Assembly: GCF_003351225.1 (NCBI RefSeq)
Contig: NZ_QQSY01000001.1
Span: 1,400,824-1,464,823, forward strand
Length of the DNA: 64,000 bases
Direction: 5' to 3'
Source of the DNA: Dyella solisilvae
GTDB lineage: Bacteria; Pseudomonadota; Gammaproteobacteria; Xanthomonadales; Rhodanobacteraceae
The position numbers and the translations under genes were made by a program. Below the pieces are notes generated by a model, which did no database searches, was not told where the DNA came from, and saw only the letters and a program-made list of their open reading frames with translations. Positions 8,500 through 17,867 of this stretch are shown here, one piece after another. Within the stretch, counting starts at the first letter, position 1. Each line of letters starts with the position of its first letter.

Positions 8500-9291
8500 T
8501 CACTGCCGGATGGCCACGTACGACGAGCTGCGGTTGTGCAGCTTGTCCTCCACCGCGATCTTCATGCTCTTGCCGTCCGCCGACAGCGTGGACGTGGACA
8601 CGGAAATCACCTTGCCGTCGCGCTTGTCGGTTTCCACCAGGACGTTGCTTCCGCTCTCCTTGACGGACACGCTGGTGATGCCCGGATCCCCCTTGTAGGG
8701 CGCCTCGGCGCCGCCGATCTTGGCCTGGTACGACTGGCCGGCAGGCGTGGACATGCTAAGCACCCCACCCTCCTCCTTGAAGGTGAACGTCGTGCCGTTG
8801 TCGGACAGGCTGTCGAAACTCGAGGTCACCCACGAGCCCGACGCGGCGTGGGAGCCCGCAGGGCCAGCGGCCACCCTGGTGATCTCGCCGCTGCCGGTGA
8901 CCGGCGCACCGTTGGTGTTGCTGCTGTCGGTAAATTCGAAATGCGCCGACTTGCCATCCGGCGCCACCGTAGTCGTGACGATGGTGACCACCTTTCCGGC
9001 CTTCTTGTCGGTCTCCTTGACGGTACGCGCATCGACCACCGTGAGCGCCACGGAGTCGTAATAGGGATGCCCCGACACCGCGTGGTCCTGGCCATCGGCC
9101 TTGACCTGGAACGGCGGCACGCAGGTCTTGCAGGCGTACTCGCCGTTCTGCACCACCACCACGTCCGGCTGTTTGGGCATCTGCACCTTGCTCATGTCGA
9201 CCTTCCAGGTGCCGTCGAACGCGCTTTGCGCCGCGGCGGCCATGGGACACAGCAGGACCAGCAGCAGGATCGGATAACGTGAGTTCTTCAT
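8500..9291 (-). CDS. Secreted protein of unknown function
   Basis: 263 residues with a clear signal peptide (KNSRYPILLLVLLCPMAAAAQS). The mature part starts FDGTWKVDMSKVQM and contains a Cys pair (CKTC) and two similar halves rich in beta strands: VVDARTVKETDKKAGKVV in the first half and VSVKESGSNVLVETDKRDGK in the second, each followed by a T/S-rich segment and a DGKS turn. This internal duplication suggests a repeated lipocalin-like or beta-sandwich fold. I do not recognise a named family; similar proteins in this order are annotated only as hypothetical. The ATG at 9291 was chosen because it begins the signal peptide. Confidence 0.75.
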   Translation of the reverse strand: MKNSRYPILLLVLLCPMAAAAQSAFDGTWKVDMSKVQMPKQPDVVVVQNGEYACKTCVPPFQVKADGQDHAVSGHPYYDSVALTVVDARTVKETDKKAGKVVTIVTTTVAPDGKSAHFEFTDSSNTNGAPVTGSGEITRVAAGPAGSHAASGSWVTSSFDSLSDNGTTFTFKEEGGVLSMSTPAGQSYQAKIGGAEAPYKGDPGITSVSVKESGSNVLVETDKRDGKVISVSTSTLSADGKSMKIAVEDKLHNRSSSYVAIRQ

Positions 9292-9504
9292 GCTTGCGAC
9301 TCCCCGGATGTGGATGTAGCCGGGCGCGGCCTCCCTCCCCTGGCGCTGACGTCGCTGTCCAGCCCGACTCCGTTCATTGCCCGGCCGCACGAACCTACGC
9401 GGGCCCTTCCGGGGAAACCATCGGCTGGATGGCTGAGCGGCGTTTGCCGCGCGGTGTGTCCGCTGCGACACTTCGCCTCCCCAGAAGCATCCTCAAGATC
9501 GCCG

Positions 9505-9861
9505 ATGTACCTAGCCGCCAGCCTCGTTGTTGCCCTGATCGCCCTGTTGCACCTGTGGTTCCTGGTGCTCGAGATGTTCCTGTGGACCCGGCCGTCCGGA
9601 CGTCGCGCCTTTGGCCTCAGCGAGGAGTTCGCCCGGCAGTCGAAGGTACTGGCCGCCAATCAGGGGCTTTACAACGGGTTCCTCGCCGCCGGGCTGCTGT
9701 GGGGCCTGTGGCTGGGCCACGACGGGCGCGCCATCCAGCTGTTCTTCCTCGGTTGCGTGCTGGTGGCCGGCCTGTTCGGGGGCCTGACGGCCACGCGCAA
9801 GGTGCTGTGGATCCAGGCGCTCCCCGCCCTGTTCGGCCTGGTGCTGGTGCTGCTGGCCTGA
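9505..9861 (+). CDS. DUF1304 small integral membrane protein
   Basis: 118-residue protein with four hydrophobic segments. It matches the DUF1304 pattern: an opening helix with LLHLWFLVLEMFLW, then FARQSKVLAANQGLYNGFLAAGL and a third block GLFGGLTATRKVLW. Function of the family is unknown. The start at 9505 places the ATG directly at the first membrane helix; the frame remains open upstream but without protein-like sequence. Stands alone, 76 bases before the peptidase gene. Confidence 0.8.
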   Translation: MYLAASLVVALIALLHLWFLVLEMFLWTRPSGRRAFGLSEEFARQSKVLAANQGLYNGFLAAGLLWGLWLGHDGRAIQLFFLGCVLVAGLFGGLTATRKVLWIQALPALFGLVLVLLA

Positions 9862-9937
9862 GCCCGGGACCTGTGGCGCATGTGCCCGCGACGGGCCTGT
9901 GCCATGCTCGCCCTCCCGCCATCCCGACGGACGCACC

Positions 9938-10603
9938 ATGACCTCGACACCGCAGGAAGCGGTCGGCAGCCGCTTCGACCCCAAGCTGATGCAGCACGCA
10001 CGCGAGCGCACCTGGCAGGCGCTGCGCGGTATCCGCGAGCGCATGCAGCCCGGCATCAGCGAGGAGGAGGCGCGCATCGCGGCCGCCGAGGTGTTCCGGG
10101 AACTCGGGATGGAGCGACTGTGGCACCCGGTGATCATCCGCATCGGCGCCAACACCACGCTGACCTATCGCGAGCCTTCCGATGCCAGCGTGCGCCTCGG
10201 TGAGAACGACATCTACTTCATCGACCTGGGGCTGGTCTTCGCCGGGCACGAAGGCGACGCGGGCGACACCTTCGTCACCGGCCACTCACCGCAAAAACAG
10301 GCCTGCGCCGATGCCGCGCGCGAGCTGTTCCAGCTGGTCGCCGGCGCCTGGCGAAGCCGCGGCCTCACCGGCGAAGCCCTGTACGCCTTCGCGGAACAAC
10401 AGGCCGAGGCGATGGGCTGGCGACTCAACCATGAGATCAAGGGCCATCGCGTCAGCGACTTCCCGCACTCGGTGCACAAGGCCGGCGACCTCGGCGAGCT
10501 GGGCGAACGGCCGTCAGGCGGTCTGTGGATCCTGGAGATCCAGATCACCCATCCCACCGAAGCGTACGGCGCGTTCTACGAGGACCTGCTGACCATCGAT
10601 TAG
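9938..10603 (+). CDS. M24-family metallopeptidase-like protein
   Basis: 221 residues with the pita-bread fold of methionine/Xaa-Pro aminopeptidases. Metal-ligand candidates are seen in IDLGLVFAGHEGDAGDTF (Asp pair), NHEIKGHRVSDFPH (His) and LWILEIQITHP (Glu). Length is near that of the bare catalytic domain. The ligand spacing is not the fully canonical methionine aminopeptidase pattern, so the substrate and even the activity are uncertain. The ATG at 9938 follows GACGCACC; the short in-frame extension upstream is not conserved-looking. The next gene starts 12 bases after its stop, so the two are probably co-transcribed. Confidence 0.75.
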   Translation: MTSTPQEAVGSRFDPKLMQHARERTWQALRGIRERMQPGISEEEARIAAAEVFRELGMERLWHPVIIRIGANTTLTYREPSDASVRLGENDIYFIDLGLVFAGHEGDAGDTFVTGHSPQKQACADAARELFQLVAGAWRSRGLTGEALYAFAEQQAEAMGWRLNHEIKGHRVSDFPHSVHKAGDLGELGERPSGGLWILEIQITHPTEAYGAFYEDLLTID

Positions 10604-10614
10604 GAGGGCGCAAC

Positions 10615-11115
10615 ATGATGACCGGTAATCCCGTGATCGAAGGTGGCTGCGACTGCGGCCGGATCCGCTACCGGATGATCGGCCCTCCGCTCATCGTGCA
10701 TTGCTGTCACTGCCGCTGGTGCCAGCGCGAAACCGGCGCCTCGTTCGCCCTCAACGCCATGGTGGAGACCGAACGCCTCACCCTGCTCCAGGGCATGCCC
10801 GAGGTCATCGTCACACCCTCGGAGAGCGGCCGCGGCCAGAAGATCCTGCGCTGTCCCGAATGCCGGCTGGCCCTGTGGAGCCATTACGCCGGCGGCGGCG
10901 ACGACGTGGCCTTCGTGCGGGTGGGAACGCTGGACGAGCCGGATCGGGTCGGTCCGGATATCCACATCCATGTCACCTCCAGGCAGCCCTGGGTGGTGAT
11001 ACCCGAAGGCGCCCGGACCGCGCCCGAGTTCTACGACATCGACCGGGTGTGGTCGCCGGAAAGCCTGCAACGGCGCCAGGTCATCCGGGAAAAGCGGGCC
11101 CAGGGCCGGGCCTGA
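10615..11115 (+). CDS. GFA (CENP-V-like) zinc-binding protein
   Basis: 166-residue protein of the glutathione-dependent formaldehyde-activating enzyme (GFA) superfamily. Zinc-binding cysteines are visible in GGCDCGRIRY (residues about 11-20), HCCHCRWCQRETGAS and LRCPECRLALW. The family name comes from a formaldehyde-glutathione enzyme whose activity has been questioned; for this member the substrate is unknown. A strong AGGAGGG lies just ahead of two consecutive ATG codons at 10615 and 10618. It probably shares a transcript with the M24 peptidase gene. Confidence 0.85.
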   Translation: MMTGNPVIEGGCDCGRIRYRMIGPPLIVHCCHCRWCQRETGASFALNAMVETERLTLLQGMPEVIVTPSESGRGQKILRCPECRLALWSHYAGGGDDVAFVRVGTLDEPDRVGPDIHIHVTSRQPWVVIPEGARTAPEFYDIDRVWSPESLQRRQVIREKRAQGRA

Positions 11116-11199
11116 CCCCGTCCTGCCGCAAAAGAGGGAACGAAAACGCCCCTCCCCCACCCTTGGTACAATGGCGGGTTCGCGAGCCCAGAAACCGTC

Positions 11200-12801
11200 A
11201 TGTCCACGCATCTCACCGAAACCCGCCGCCGCCGCACCTTCGCCATCGTCAGCCACCCTGACGCGGGCAAGACCACGCTGACCGAAAAGCTGCTGCTGTT
11301 CGGCGGCGCGATCCAGATGGCCGGCTCGGTGAAGGGCCGCAAGGCCGCCCGCCATGCCACCTCCGACTGGATGGCGCTGGAAAAGGAGCGCGGCATCTCG
11401 GTGACCTCCTCGGTGATGCAGTTCCCCTACGAGGGCCGCATCGTCAACCTGCTGGACACCCCGGGCCACGCCGACTTCTCCGAAGACACCTACCGCGTGC
11501 TCACCGCGGTGGACTCGGCGCTGATGGTGATCGACTGCGCCAAGGGCGTGGAGGAACGCACCATCAAGCTGATGGAGGTGTGCCGCCTGCGCGACACGCC
11601 CATCATGACCTTCATCAACAAGCTCGACCGCGAAGGCCGCTCGCCGATCGAGCTGCTGGACGAAGTGGAGTCCGTGCTCGGCATCGCCTGCGCGCCGCTG
11701 ACCTGGCCGATCGGCATGGGCAAGCGCCTGAAGGGCGTGTACCACCTGCTGCTCGACGAGGTTCACGTGTTCGAGCAGGGCAAGAACTTCACCCGCCAGG
11801 ACTCGACCATCTTCAAGGGCCTCGACGCCCCGGGCCTGGAGGCCGCCATCGGCGCCGAGGCGCTGGCCGAGCTGCGTGACGAACTGGAGCTGGTGCAGGG
11901 CGCCTCGCATCCGTTTGACGTGGAGCAGTACCTGGCCGGCAAGCTCACCCCGGTGTTCTTCGGCTCGGCCGTGAACAACTTCGGCGTGCAGCTGCTGCTG
12001 GACTTCTTCGTCGAGCACGCGCCCTCGCCGCGCTCGCGCGCCACGCTGTCGCGCGAAGTGAAGCCTGAGGAAGGCGCCCTCACCGGCTTCGTGTTCAAGA
12101 TCCAGGCCAACATGGACCCGGCGCATCGCGACCGCATCGCTTTCATGCGCGTCTGCTCGGGCACCTACAACGCGGGCATGAAGATGATGCAGACGCGCAC
12201 CGGCAAGGACGTGCGCATCGCCAACGCGCTCACCTTCATGGCAAGCGACCGCGAAATCGTGGAAAACGCCTATCCCGGCGACGTGATCGGCCTGCACAAC
12301 CACGGCACCATCGGTATCGGCGACACCTTCACCGAGGGCGAGATGGTCAGCTTCACCGGCATCCCGAACTTCGCGCCGGAACTGTTCCGCCGCGCTCGCC
12401 TGCGCGATCCGCTGAAGATGAAGGCGCTGCAGAAGGGCCTGGCCCAGCTGTCCGAGGAAGGCGCCACGCAGTTCTTCCGTCCGTTGATGAGCAACGACCT
12501 CATCCTCGGCGCGGTGGGCGTGCTGCAGTTCGACGTGGTGGCCTACCGCCTCAAGGACGAGTACGGCGTGGATGCCAGCTTCGAGCCGGTCACGGTCGCC
12601 ACCGCGCGCTGGATCCACTGCGACGACGCCAAGAAGCTCGAGGAATTCCGCGAGAAAAACGCCAACAACCTCGCCATCGACGCGGCGGGTGAGCTGGTCT
12701 ACCTCGCGCCCTCGCGTGTGAACCTGCAGCTGGCGCAGGAGCGTTCGCCAGCAGTGCGGTTCTCGGCAACCCGCGAGCACGCCACGTCGGTCGATCTTTA
12801 A
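11200..12801 (+). CDS. prfC: Peptide chain release factor 3
   Basis: 533-residue translational GTPase that removes RF1/RF2 from the ribosome after termination. All G motifs are present: G1 [16 protein letters not shown]2 around [13 protein letters not shown]3 [18 protein letters not shown] and G4 [10 protein letters not shown]. The C-terminal RF3 domain carries [19 protein letters not shown]. Length equals that of Escherichia coli RF3 (529). It is monocistronic; the 416 bases after it hold only repeats. Confidence 0.97.
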   Translation: MSTHLTETRRRRTFAIVSHPDAGKTTLTEKLLLFGGAIQMAGSVKGRKAARHATSDWMALEKERGISVTSSVMQFPYEGRIVNLLDTPGHADFSEDTYRVLTAVDSALMVIDCAKGVEERTIKLMEVCRLRDTPIMTFINKLDREGRSPIELLDEVESVLGIACAPLTWPIGMGKRLKGVYHLLLDEVHVFEQGKNFTRQDSTIFKGLDAPGLEAAIGAEALAELRDELELVQGASHPFDVEQYLAGKLTPVFFGSAVNNFGVQLLLDFFVEHAPSPRSRATLSREVKPEEGALTGFVFKIQANMDPAHRDRIAFMRVCSGTYNAGMKMMQTRTGKDVRIANALTFMASDREIVENAYPGDVIGLHNHGTIGIGDTFTEGEMVSFTGIPNFAPELFRRARLRDPLKMKALQKGLAQLSEEGATQFFRPLMSNDLILGAVGVLQFDVVAYRLKDEYGVDASFEPVTVATARWIHCDDAKKLEEFREKNANNLAIDAAGELVYLAPSRVNLQLAQERSPAVRFSATREHATSVDL

Positions 12802-12853
12802 GTCGCCGATAAATGCCCGGGACTCACGCCCGGGCACGCCGCCACACATTCAT

Positions 12854-12961
12854 CGTCCCCGTGCAGGCAGGGACCCAGTGACTTCAGGCGTGCGAGCCAA
12901 GACGCTGGATGACCAGCCGTTGGCTGTTGTGAAACGCCTCCTGCTTTCGCAGGAATGACGA
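12854..12961 (+). repeat. Tandem repeat unit C (about 108 bp)
   Basis: Starts CGTCCCCGTGCAGGCAGGGA and ends CCTGCTTTCGCAGGAATGACGA; both ends are imperfect inverted repeats and the right end contains its own CCTGC-TTTC-GCAGG hairpin. It is followed 19 bases later by unit D, which shares both ends and much of the interior. Confidence 0.75.
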
Positions 12962-12980
12962 AATCCTCGATCCCCCTCAC

Positions 12981-13092
12981 CGTCGTCCCTGCGCAGGCAG
13001 GGACCCAGTGCCTTTCGGCGCTCGAACCAAAGCGCTGAATGACCCGCCATTAGGTGCTGTGAATCACATCCTGCTTTCGCAGGAATGACGAA
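12981..13092 (+). repeat. Tandem repeat unit D (about 111 bp)
   Basis: Starts CGTCGTCCCTGCGCAGGCAG and ends TCCTGCTTTCGCAGGAATGA plus CGAA, the same ends as unit C in the same orientation. The middle (gcgctgaatgacccgcc) matches unit C loosely. The GGAATGACGA terminus is shared with other repeats in this window. Confidence 0.75.
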
Positions 13093-13217
13093 CCCGAGGG
13101 CACGGCGTCATCCACACTGAACCGAGCAACGCGAGCAGGCCGCATGTGACCACCGGCCCGTGCCCACCTCCACCCGCACTGCTACCCTCCCCGCTCCAAA
13201 CAGGGGAGTGATCCTTC

Positions 13218-14135
13218 GTGCCAGCCAACCCGATCGCCTTCACGACGCCCGCCACCGCCACGCCATGGCAACGCTGGATGGTGTTCTCGCCGCCGGCCCG
13301 CATCGTGTTCTTCGCCGCGTTGATGTTCGTGCTCTACAAGCTCAGCTACGCGGCCGTGACCGGCATGGGCATCGTCGGCCCTGGCGTGACGCCGCTCATC
13401 CGTTCGCTCGGCATCCTGGCGCTTTCCTTGCTCCCGGCTGTCCTCAGTTACGTGGTGCTGGTCAAGGCGATCGAGCGGCGCCCGCTCGACGAGTTCGCAG
13501 CACGCGACCTGCCGACGCTGGGCGTGGCCGGACTGGTGGCTGGCGCGGTGCTCTTCAGCACGGTCGTGTTTGTGCTCTGGCTCGCCGACAGTTACCACGT
13601 GACCGGAACCAACCCCGATGTGAACTGGCTGCCCGCCGTGCTGATCGTCGGTGTCGGCGCCGGCGTGGCTGAGGAAATCATGACGCGCGGCGTGCTGTTC
13701 CGCATCGTGGAAGAGGGCCTGGGCACGTGGTGGGCGCTGGCCATTTCGGCCTTGTTTTTTGGCGCCGCGCACATCTTCAACCCCGGCGCCACACTGTGGA
13801 GTTCGCTGGCCATCGCCATCGAGGCCGGCGTGCTGCTCGCCCTGATCTACCACGTCACCCGTTCGCTGTGGCCATGCATCGGCCTGCATGCGGCGTGGAA
13901 CGTCATGCAAGGCACGGTCTACGGCATCCCCGTCTCCGGCACAGCGGCGCACGGCTGGCTGGTGTCCAACCGCACCGGGCCGGACTGGCTGAGTGGCGGT
14001 GTATTCGGCGCCGAGGCGTCGGTGGTGGCGCTCGCGGTGTGCTCGGCGTGCTCGGCTGTGTTGCTCGTCATCGCCGTCCGGCGCAACAGCATCGTGCCCC
14101 CGGCCTGGCGTCGACGTGGCATTCCGGCCACCTGA
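13218..14135 (+). CDS. CPBP-family intramembrane metalloprotease
   Basis: 305-residue polytopic membrane protein of the CPBP (CaaX protease/Abi) family. The first motif is GVAEEIMTRGVLFRIVEE with the paired catalytic glutamates and the downstream Arg. The second is ALFFGAAHI (His), and the third WPCIGLHAAWNVMQGTVYG (His and Asn). About eight membrane segments are predicted. Family members cleave prenylated proteins in eukaryotes; bacterial ones act in membrane proteolysis or bacteriocin immunity, and the substrate here is unknown. The GTG start at 13218 is preceded by GGGGAG. It precedes the signalling cassette by 87 bases but is not obviously part of it. Confidence 0.85.
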   Translation: MPANPIAFTTPATATPWQRWMVFSPPARIVFFAALMFVLYKLSYAAVTGMGIVGPGVTPLIRSLGILALSLLPAVLSYVVLVKAIERRPLDEFAARDLPTLGVAGLVAGAVLFSTVVFVLWLADSYHVTGTNPDVNWLPAVLIVGVGAGVAEEIMTRGVLFRIVEEGLGTWWALAISALFFGAAHIFNPGATLWSSLAIAIEAGVLLALIYHVTRSLWPCIGLHAAWNVMQGTVYGIPVSGTAAHGWLVSNRTGPDWLSGGVFGAEASVVALAVCSACSAVLLVIAVRRNSIVPPAWRRRGIPAT

Positions 14136-14222
14136 GGCCGCTACCGCCTTCACAGGCGTGCGTATAACCTGACCAGGCCCCAAGGCCCGGCAGCAAGGGC
14201 CGCCACGAATCGACGAAGACGC

Positions 14223-17200
14223 ATGGCCCCAACCCGCCGCAGATACTCCTGGCTCGCGCATCAGCCGATGCAGCGAAAAATACTGTTGGCCATCGGCATC
14301 CTGCTGCTGTTGTTCCTGACTTCGGGCGCGGTGACCCTGATATCGGTCACCCGCCAGGCCGAAGGCTGGCACTGGGTCCGGCACACCTACGACGTCGAAC
14401 AGAAGCTCGATGATGTCGCGCAGAGCCTGCTGCAGAGGCAGATTGCGGCGCGCACCTATGTGCTGACCCGACGGCCGGCCGAACTGGAGGCGTTCCACAG
14501 CGAAAACCGCCGGTTCGACGCCATGCTGGCGGAGCTGCGCCAAATGACGGCGGACAATCCCATCCAGCAGATGCGCGTCGACCACCTGCAGGGACTGAGC
14601 GCCACCTGGCAGCAGGAGATCACCACCAAGGGCATCGAGGCGATCCAGAACGTCGACGCCACCGATCCCGTCGCCGCCGCGTTGCAACGCGAGCGGATCC
14701 AGACGACGTATCTCAGCCAGCTGTCGGTTCCGATGAGCGACCTGCTGGCTGTGATCAAGCAGATGGAAGCCACCGAGCAGCAGCTGCTCGATCAGCGTGA
14801 GCAGGCGCAGCGACACGACGTGACCGGCGTCCAGGCCATCACCTGGGTGACCATGCTGCTCAGCCTGCTGGTCGGCATCTTCGTCATCGCCATGACGTTC
14901 CGCCTGATCACGTGGCCACTGCGGCGCATGACCAACCTGATGACACGGCTGGCCGCGCACGATCACAGCGTGGAAGTCCGCGAGATCGAACGCAGGGATG
15001 AAATCGGCGAAATCGCGCGCGCCCTGCAGGTGTTCAAGCAGATGGCGATCGAGACCAGCGCGCAGACCTGGGTGAAGACCAACGTCTCGCAGATCGCCAG
15101 CGAGCTGCAGGCCGCGCCGGACCAGCGCGAATTTGCCGAATACCTGACCAGCACCCTGGTGCCCCTGCTGCAGGCGGGCGTAGGCATCTTCTATCTCTAC
15201 GATGAAGAGCGGCGACTCCTGCATCTCATCGGCAGCTACGGTTTCCAGCAACGACGTCATCTCAGCACCGAATACGCGCTCGGCGAAGGACTGGTGGGCC
15301 AGTGCGCGGTGGAGCGCAAGGTGATCACCTTGCGGGACGTGCCCGATGACTACGTCCGCATCCATTCCGGCAGCGGCGAGGCGACGCCACGCAGCATTAC
15401 CCTGTTGCCGATGATGTTGCGCAACAAGCTGCTCGGCGTGCTGGAGCTGGGCAGCTTCCAGCCTTTGACCGAGCACCAGCAGCGCCTGCTCGACGAACTG
15501 CTGCCGATCGCTTCACTGTCGCTCGAGAACATTGGCCGCGCGCTGCGCACCCAGGATCTTCTGCAACGTACCAGCCAGCAGGCCGACGAACTGCGCGCGT
15601 CGGAAGACATCTTGCGTCGTCAGCAGCAGGACCTCCAGGTCACCAACGAGGAGCTCAACGCCAGGACGCGCGAACTGCAGGAACAGTCGCAGCGGCTGCT
15701 CGCCTCGGAAGAGGAGCTGCGCGTGCAGACCGAAGAGCTGCAGGCATCCAACGAAGAGCTGCGGCAGAAAACCGAGACTCTCAACCATCAAAAGCGCGTG
15801 CTGGAGGACCTGCAGCGCGAGACCCAGGAGAAAGCCGAAGAGCTGGCCCGCGCCAGCCAGTACAAGTCCGAATTTCTCGCCAACATGTCGCATGAGCTGC
15901 GCACGCCGCTCAACAGCCTGTTGATCCTCTCGCGAAGCCTGGCCGACAACCGTGAGGGCAACCTCGATGTCGAGCAGGTCGAGTCGGCGCGCATCATTCA
16001 CGACTCCGGCAGCAACCTGCTGCGCCTGATCAACGACATCCTCGACCTGTCCAAGGTCGAGGCCGGCAAGATGGAGATCCTGCTCGAGGACTTCCCGCTG
16101 GCCGACCTGGAGCGATCGCTGAAGCGCACGTTCAATCACGTGGCCCAGGACAAGCACCTGGATTTCCAGGTGGAGATCGACCCTGCGCTGCCCCCGGTCA
16201 TCCGCACCGACGCGGCCAAGCTCGAGCAGGTGGCCAACAACCTCATCGGCAACGCGTTCAAGTTCACCCACCACGGCGCCGTTCGCGTGCAGGTCGCCCG
16301 CCCTGCGGCGGCCATCGTGCTGCCGCCATCGCTGCAAGGGCAGGACGTGATCGCCATTGCGGTGAGCGACACCGGCATCGGCATACCACCGGAGAAGGCC
16401 GAGAAGATCTTCCAGGCGTTCGAGCAGGTGGATGCCAGCACCAGTCGCCAGTACGGCGGCACCGGGCTGGGCCTGACCATTTCCAAGCGCATCATCGAGC
16501 TGCTCGCCGGCGACATCGTGCTGCACAGCGACGTCGGGCACGGCAGCACATTCACCATCCTGCTGCCTCTGCAGGGGCCGTCGTCCACCCGCGCGGCGCC
16601 CACCCCGACCGCGCTCGCGGCGCCAGCCCCGCAGGCCGCGACTTCGGCGCTGCTGCCGGAGACCATCGACGACGACCGCGAGCACATCGCGCCGCACGAC
16701 ACCGTCATCCTGATCGTCGAGGACGATCCGGTGTTCGCCCGCATCCTCGCCGACATGGTGCGTCGCAAGGACTACCGCGTGCTCGCCGCGGCCGACGGCG
16801 AGTCCGGTCTGCAGTTGGCCAGGCGCTATCGTCCGACCGGCATCCTGCTCGACGTGATGCTGCCCGGCATGGACGGCTGGACCGTGATCGAGCGCCTCAA
16901 GGACGACGGCGCCACGCGGCACATCCCGGTGCACTTCATTTCCGCGGTGGACGAAGCCAGCCGCGGCAGGGACCTTGGCGCGGTGGGCTTCCTCACCAAG
17001 CCGGTGAGCCGGGAGGCCATCAACGACGCGTTCGAACGGTTGCTGCATTTCGCCGAAGGCCACACGCGCCACCTTCTGGTGATCGATGATGACGCCGACT
17101 CGCGTGCGGCCATGCGCACGCTACTGCGCCGCGACGACGTCAGCATCGACGAGGCGGGCAGCGCGGAAGATGCGCTGGAGCTGCTCAAGGGCACGGAGTA

Positions 17201-17867
17201 CGACTGCATCGTGCTCGACCTCGGCCTGCCCGGCATCTCGGGCATGGAATTCCTCGAGCGACTGGCCGCCAGCGGGCGGATCCCTCCGGTGGTGGTGTAC
17301 TCGGGCCGCGAGCTCAGTCGAGAGGAAAGCCTCAAGCTGCGCCAGTACACCGACAGCATCGTGATCAAGGGCGCGCGCTCGCCGGAGCGCCTGATGGACG
17401 AGGTGAGCCTGTTCCTGCACAGCATCGGCGATGGCCAGCGACCGGCCTCGACCGGGGGCGCGCCCTCGCCCGCGGCCCCGACCAACGGCGAGCTGTACGA
17501 ACGCAAGGTGCTGCTGGTCGACGACGACATGCGCAACCTGTTCGCGCTGTCCAAGGTGCTGCGTGGCTGGGGCATGCAGGTGACCATGGCCCAGGATGGC
17601 CAGAAGGCGCTGAAGGTGCTGGCCGAGAACCAGAGCATCGAGCTGGTGCTGATGGACGTGATGATGCCCGTCATGGATGGCTACGACACCATCCGCGCGA
17701 TCCGCGCCCAGCCGCGGCTGGACAAGCTGCCGATCATCGCGCTCACCGCCAAGGCGATGCGCGGCGACCGCGAGAAATGCCTGGACGCCGGCGCCAACGA
17801 CTACCTTTCCAAGCCGATCGACATCGACAAGCTGTCGTCGATGATGCACGTGTGGCTGCATCGATGA
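14223..17867 (+). CDS. Hybrid sensor histidine kinase with three receiver domains
   Basis: 1214 residues. Order: TM1 (about 22-45), a helical CHASE3-like periplasmic domain (about 46-195), TM2 (about 200-225), HAMP (about 226-275), GAF (about 300-435), a long coiled coil rich in EEL repeats (about 440-550), HisKA with phospho-His557 in NMSHELRTPLNSL, HATPase_c with NNLIGNAFKFT and YGGTGLGLTISKRI, then three receivers with phospho-acceptor Asp877 (LLDVMLPGMDG), Asp999 (VLDLGLPGISG) and Asp1145 (MDVMMPVMDG). The stop overlaps the start of cheR (ATGA). It probably feeds the downstream receiver-GGDEF protein; the stimulus is unknown. Three C-terminal receivers point to internal phosphorelay or tuning. 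Confidence 0.95.
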   Translation: MAPTRRRYSWLAHQPMQRKILLAIGILLLLFLTSGAVTLISVTRQAEGWHWVRHTYDVEQKLDDVAQSLLQRQIAARTYVLTRRPAELEAFHSENRRFDAMLAELRQMTADNPIQQMRVDHLQGLSATWQQEITTKGIEAIQNVDATDPVAAALQRERIQTTYLSQLSVPMSDLLAVIKQMEATEQQLLDQREQAQRHDVTGVQAITWVTMLLSLLVGIFVIAMTFRLITWPLRRMTNLMTRLAAHDHSVEVREIERRDEIGEIARALQVFKQMAIETSAQTWVKTNVSQIASELQAAPDQREFAEYLTSTLVPLLQAGVGIFYLYDEERRLLHLIGSYGFQQRRHLSTEYALGEGLVGQCAVERKVITLRDVPDDYVRIHSGSGEATPRSITLLPMMLRNKLLGVLELGSFQPLTEHQQRLLDELLPIASLSLENIGRALRTQDLLQRTSQQADELRASEDILRRQQQDLQVTNEELNARTRELQEQSQRLLASEEELRVQTEELQASNEELRQKTETLNHQKRVLEDLQRETQEKAEELARASQYKSEFLANMSHELRTPLNSLLILSRSLADNREGNLDVEQVESARIIHDSGSNLLRLINDILDLSKVEAGKMEILLEDFPLADLERSLKRTFNHVAQDKHLDFQVEIDPALPPVIRTDAAKLEQVANNLIGNAFKFTHHGAVRVQVARPAAAIVLPPSLQGQDVIAIAVSDTGIGIPPEKAEKIFQAFEQVDASTSRQYGGTGLGLTISKRIIELLAGDIVLHSDVGHGSTFTILLPLQGPSSTRAAPTPTALAAPAPQAATSALLPETIDDDREHIAPHDTVILIVEDDPVFARILADMVRRKDYRVLAAADGESGLQLARRYRPTGILLDVMLPGMDGWTVIERLKDDGATRHIPVHFISAVDEASRGRDLGAVGFLTKPVSREAINDAFERLLHFAEGHTRHLLVIDDDADSRAAMRTLLRRDDVSIDEAGSAEDALELLKGTEYDCIVLDLGLPGISGMEFLERLAASGRIPPVVVYSGRELSREESLKLRQYTDSIVIKGARSPERLMDEVSLFLHSIGDGQRPASTGGAPSPAAPTNGELYERKVLLVDDDMRNLFALSKVLRGWGMQVTMAQDGQKALKVLAENQSIELVLMDVMMPVMDGYDTIRAIRAQPRLDKLPIIALTAKAMRGDREKCLDAGANDYLSKPIDIDKLSSMMHVWLHR

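Larger units (their letters stand above)
12802..13217. other. Gene-free stretch of 416 bases with tandem repeats
   Basis: Between prfC and the CPBP protease gene I see no convincing coding frame. It contains a CCCGGGCAC-type short palindrome after prfC (GCCCGGGACTCACGCCCGGGC, 12813-12833) that may terminate prfC, and the two direct repeat units listed separately. The last 100 bases presumably hold the promoter of the next gene. Confidence 0.6.

Noticed and set aside
14150-14215. GC-rich CCAGGCCCC..GGCCCGGCAGCA segment reminiscent of the 4.5S SRP RNA apical loop
   Set aside because: The order of conserved elements (GGAA tetraloop with its flanking loops) does not match; only short fragments look alike.
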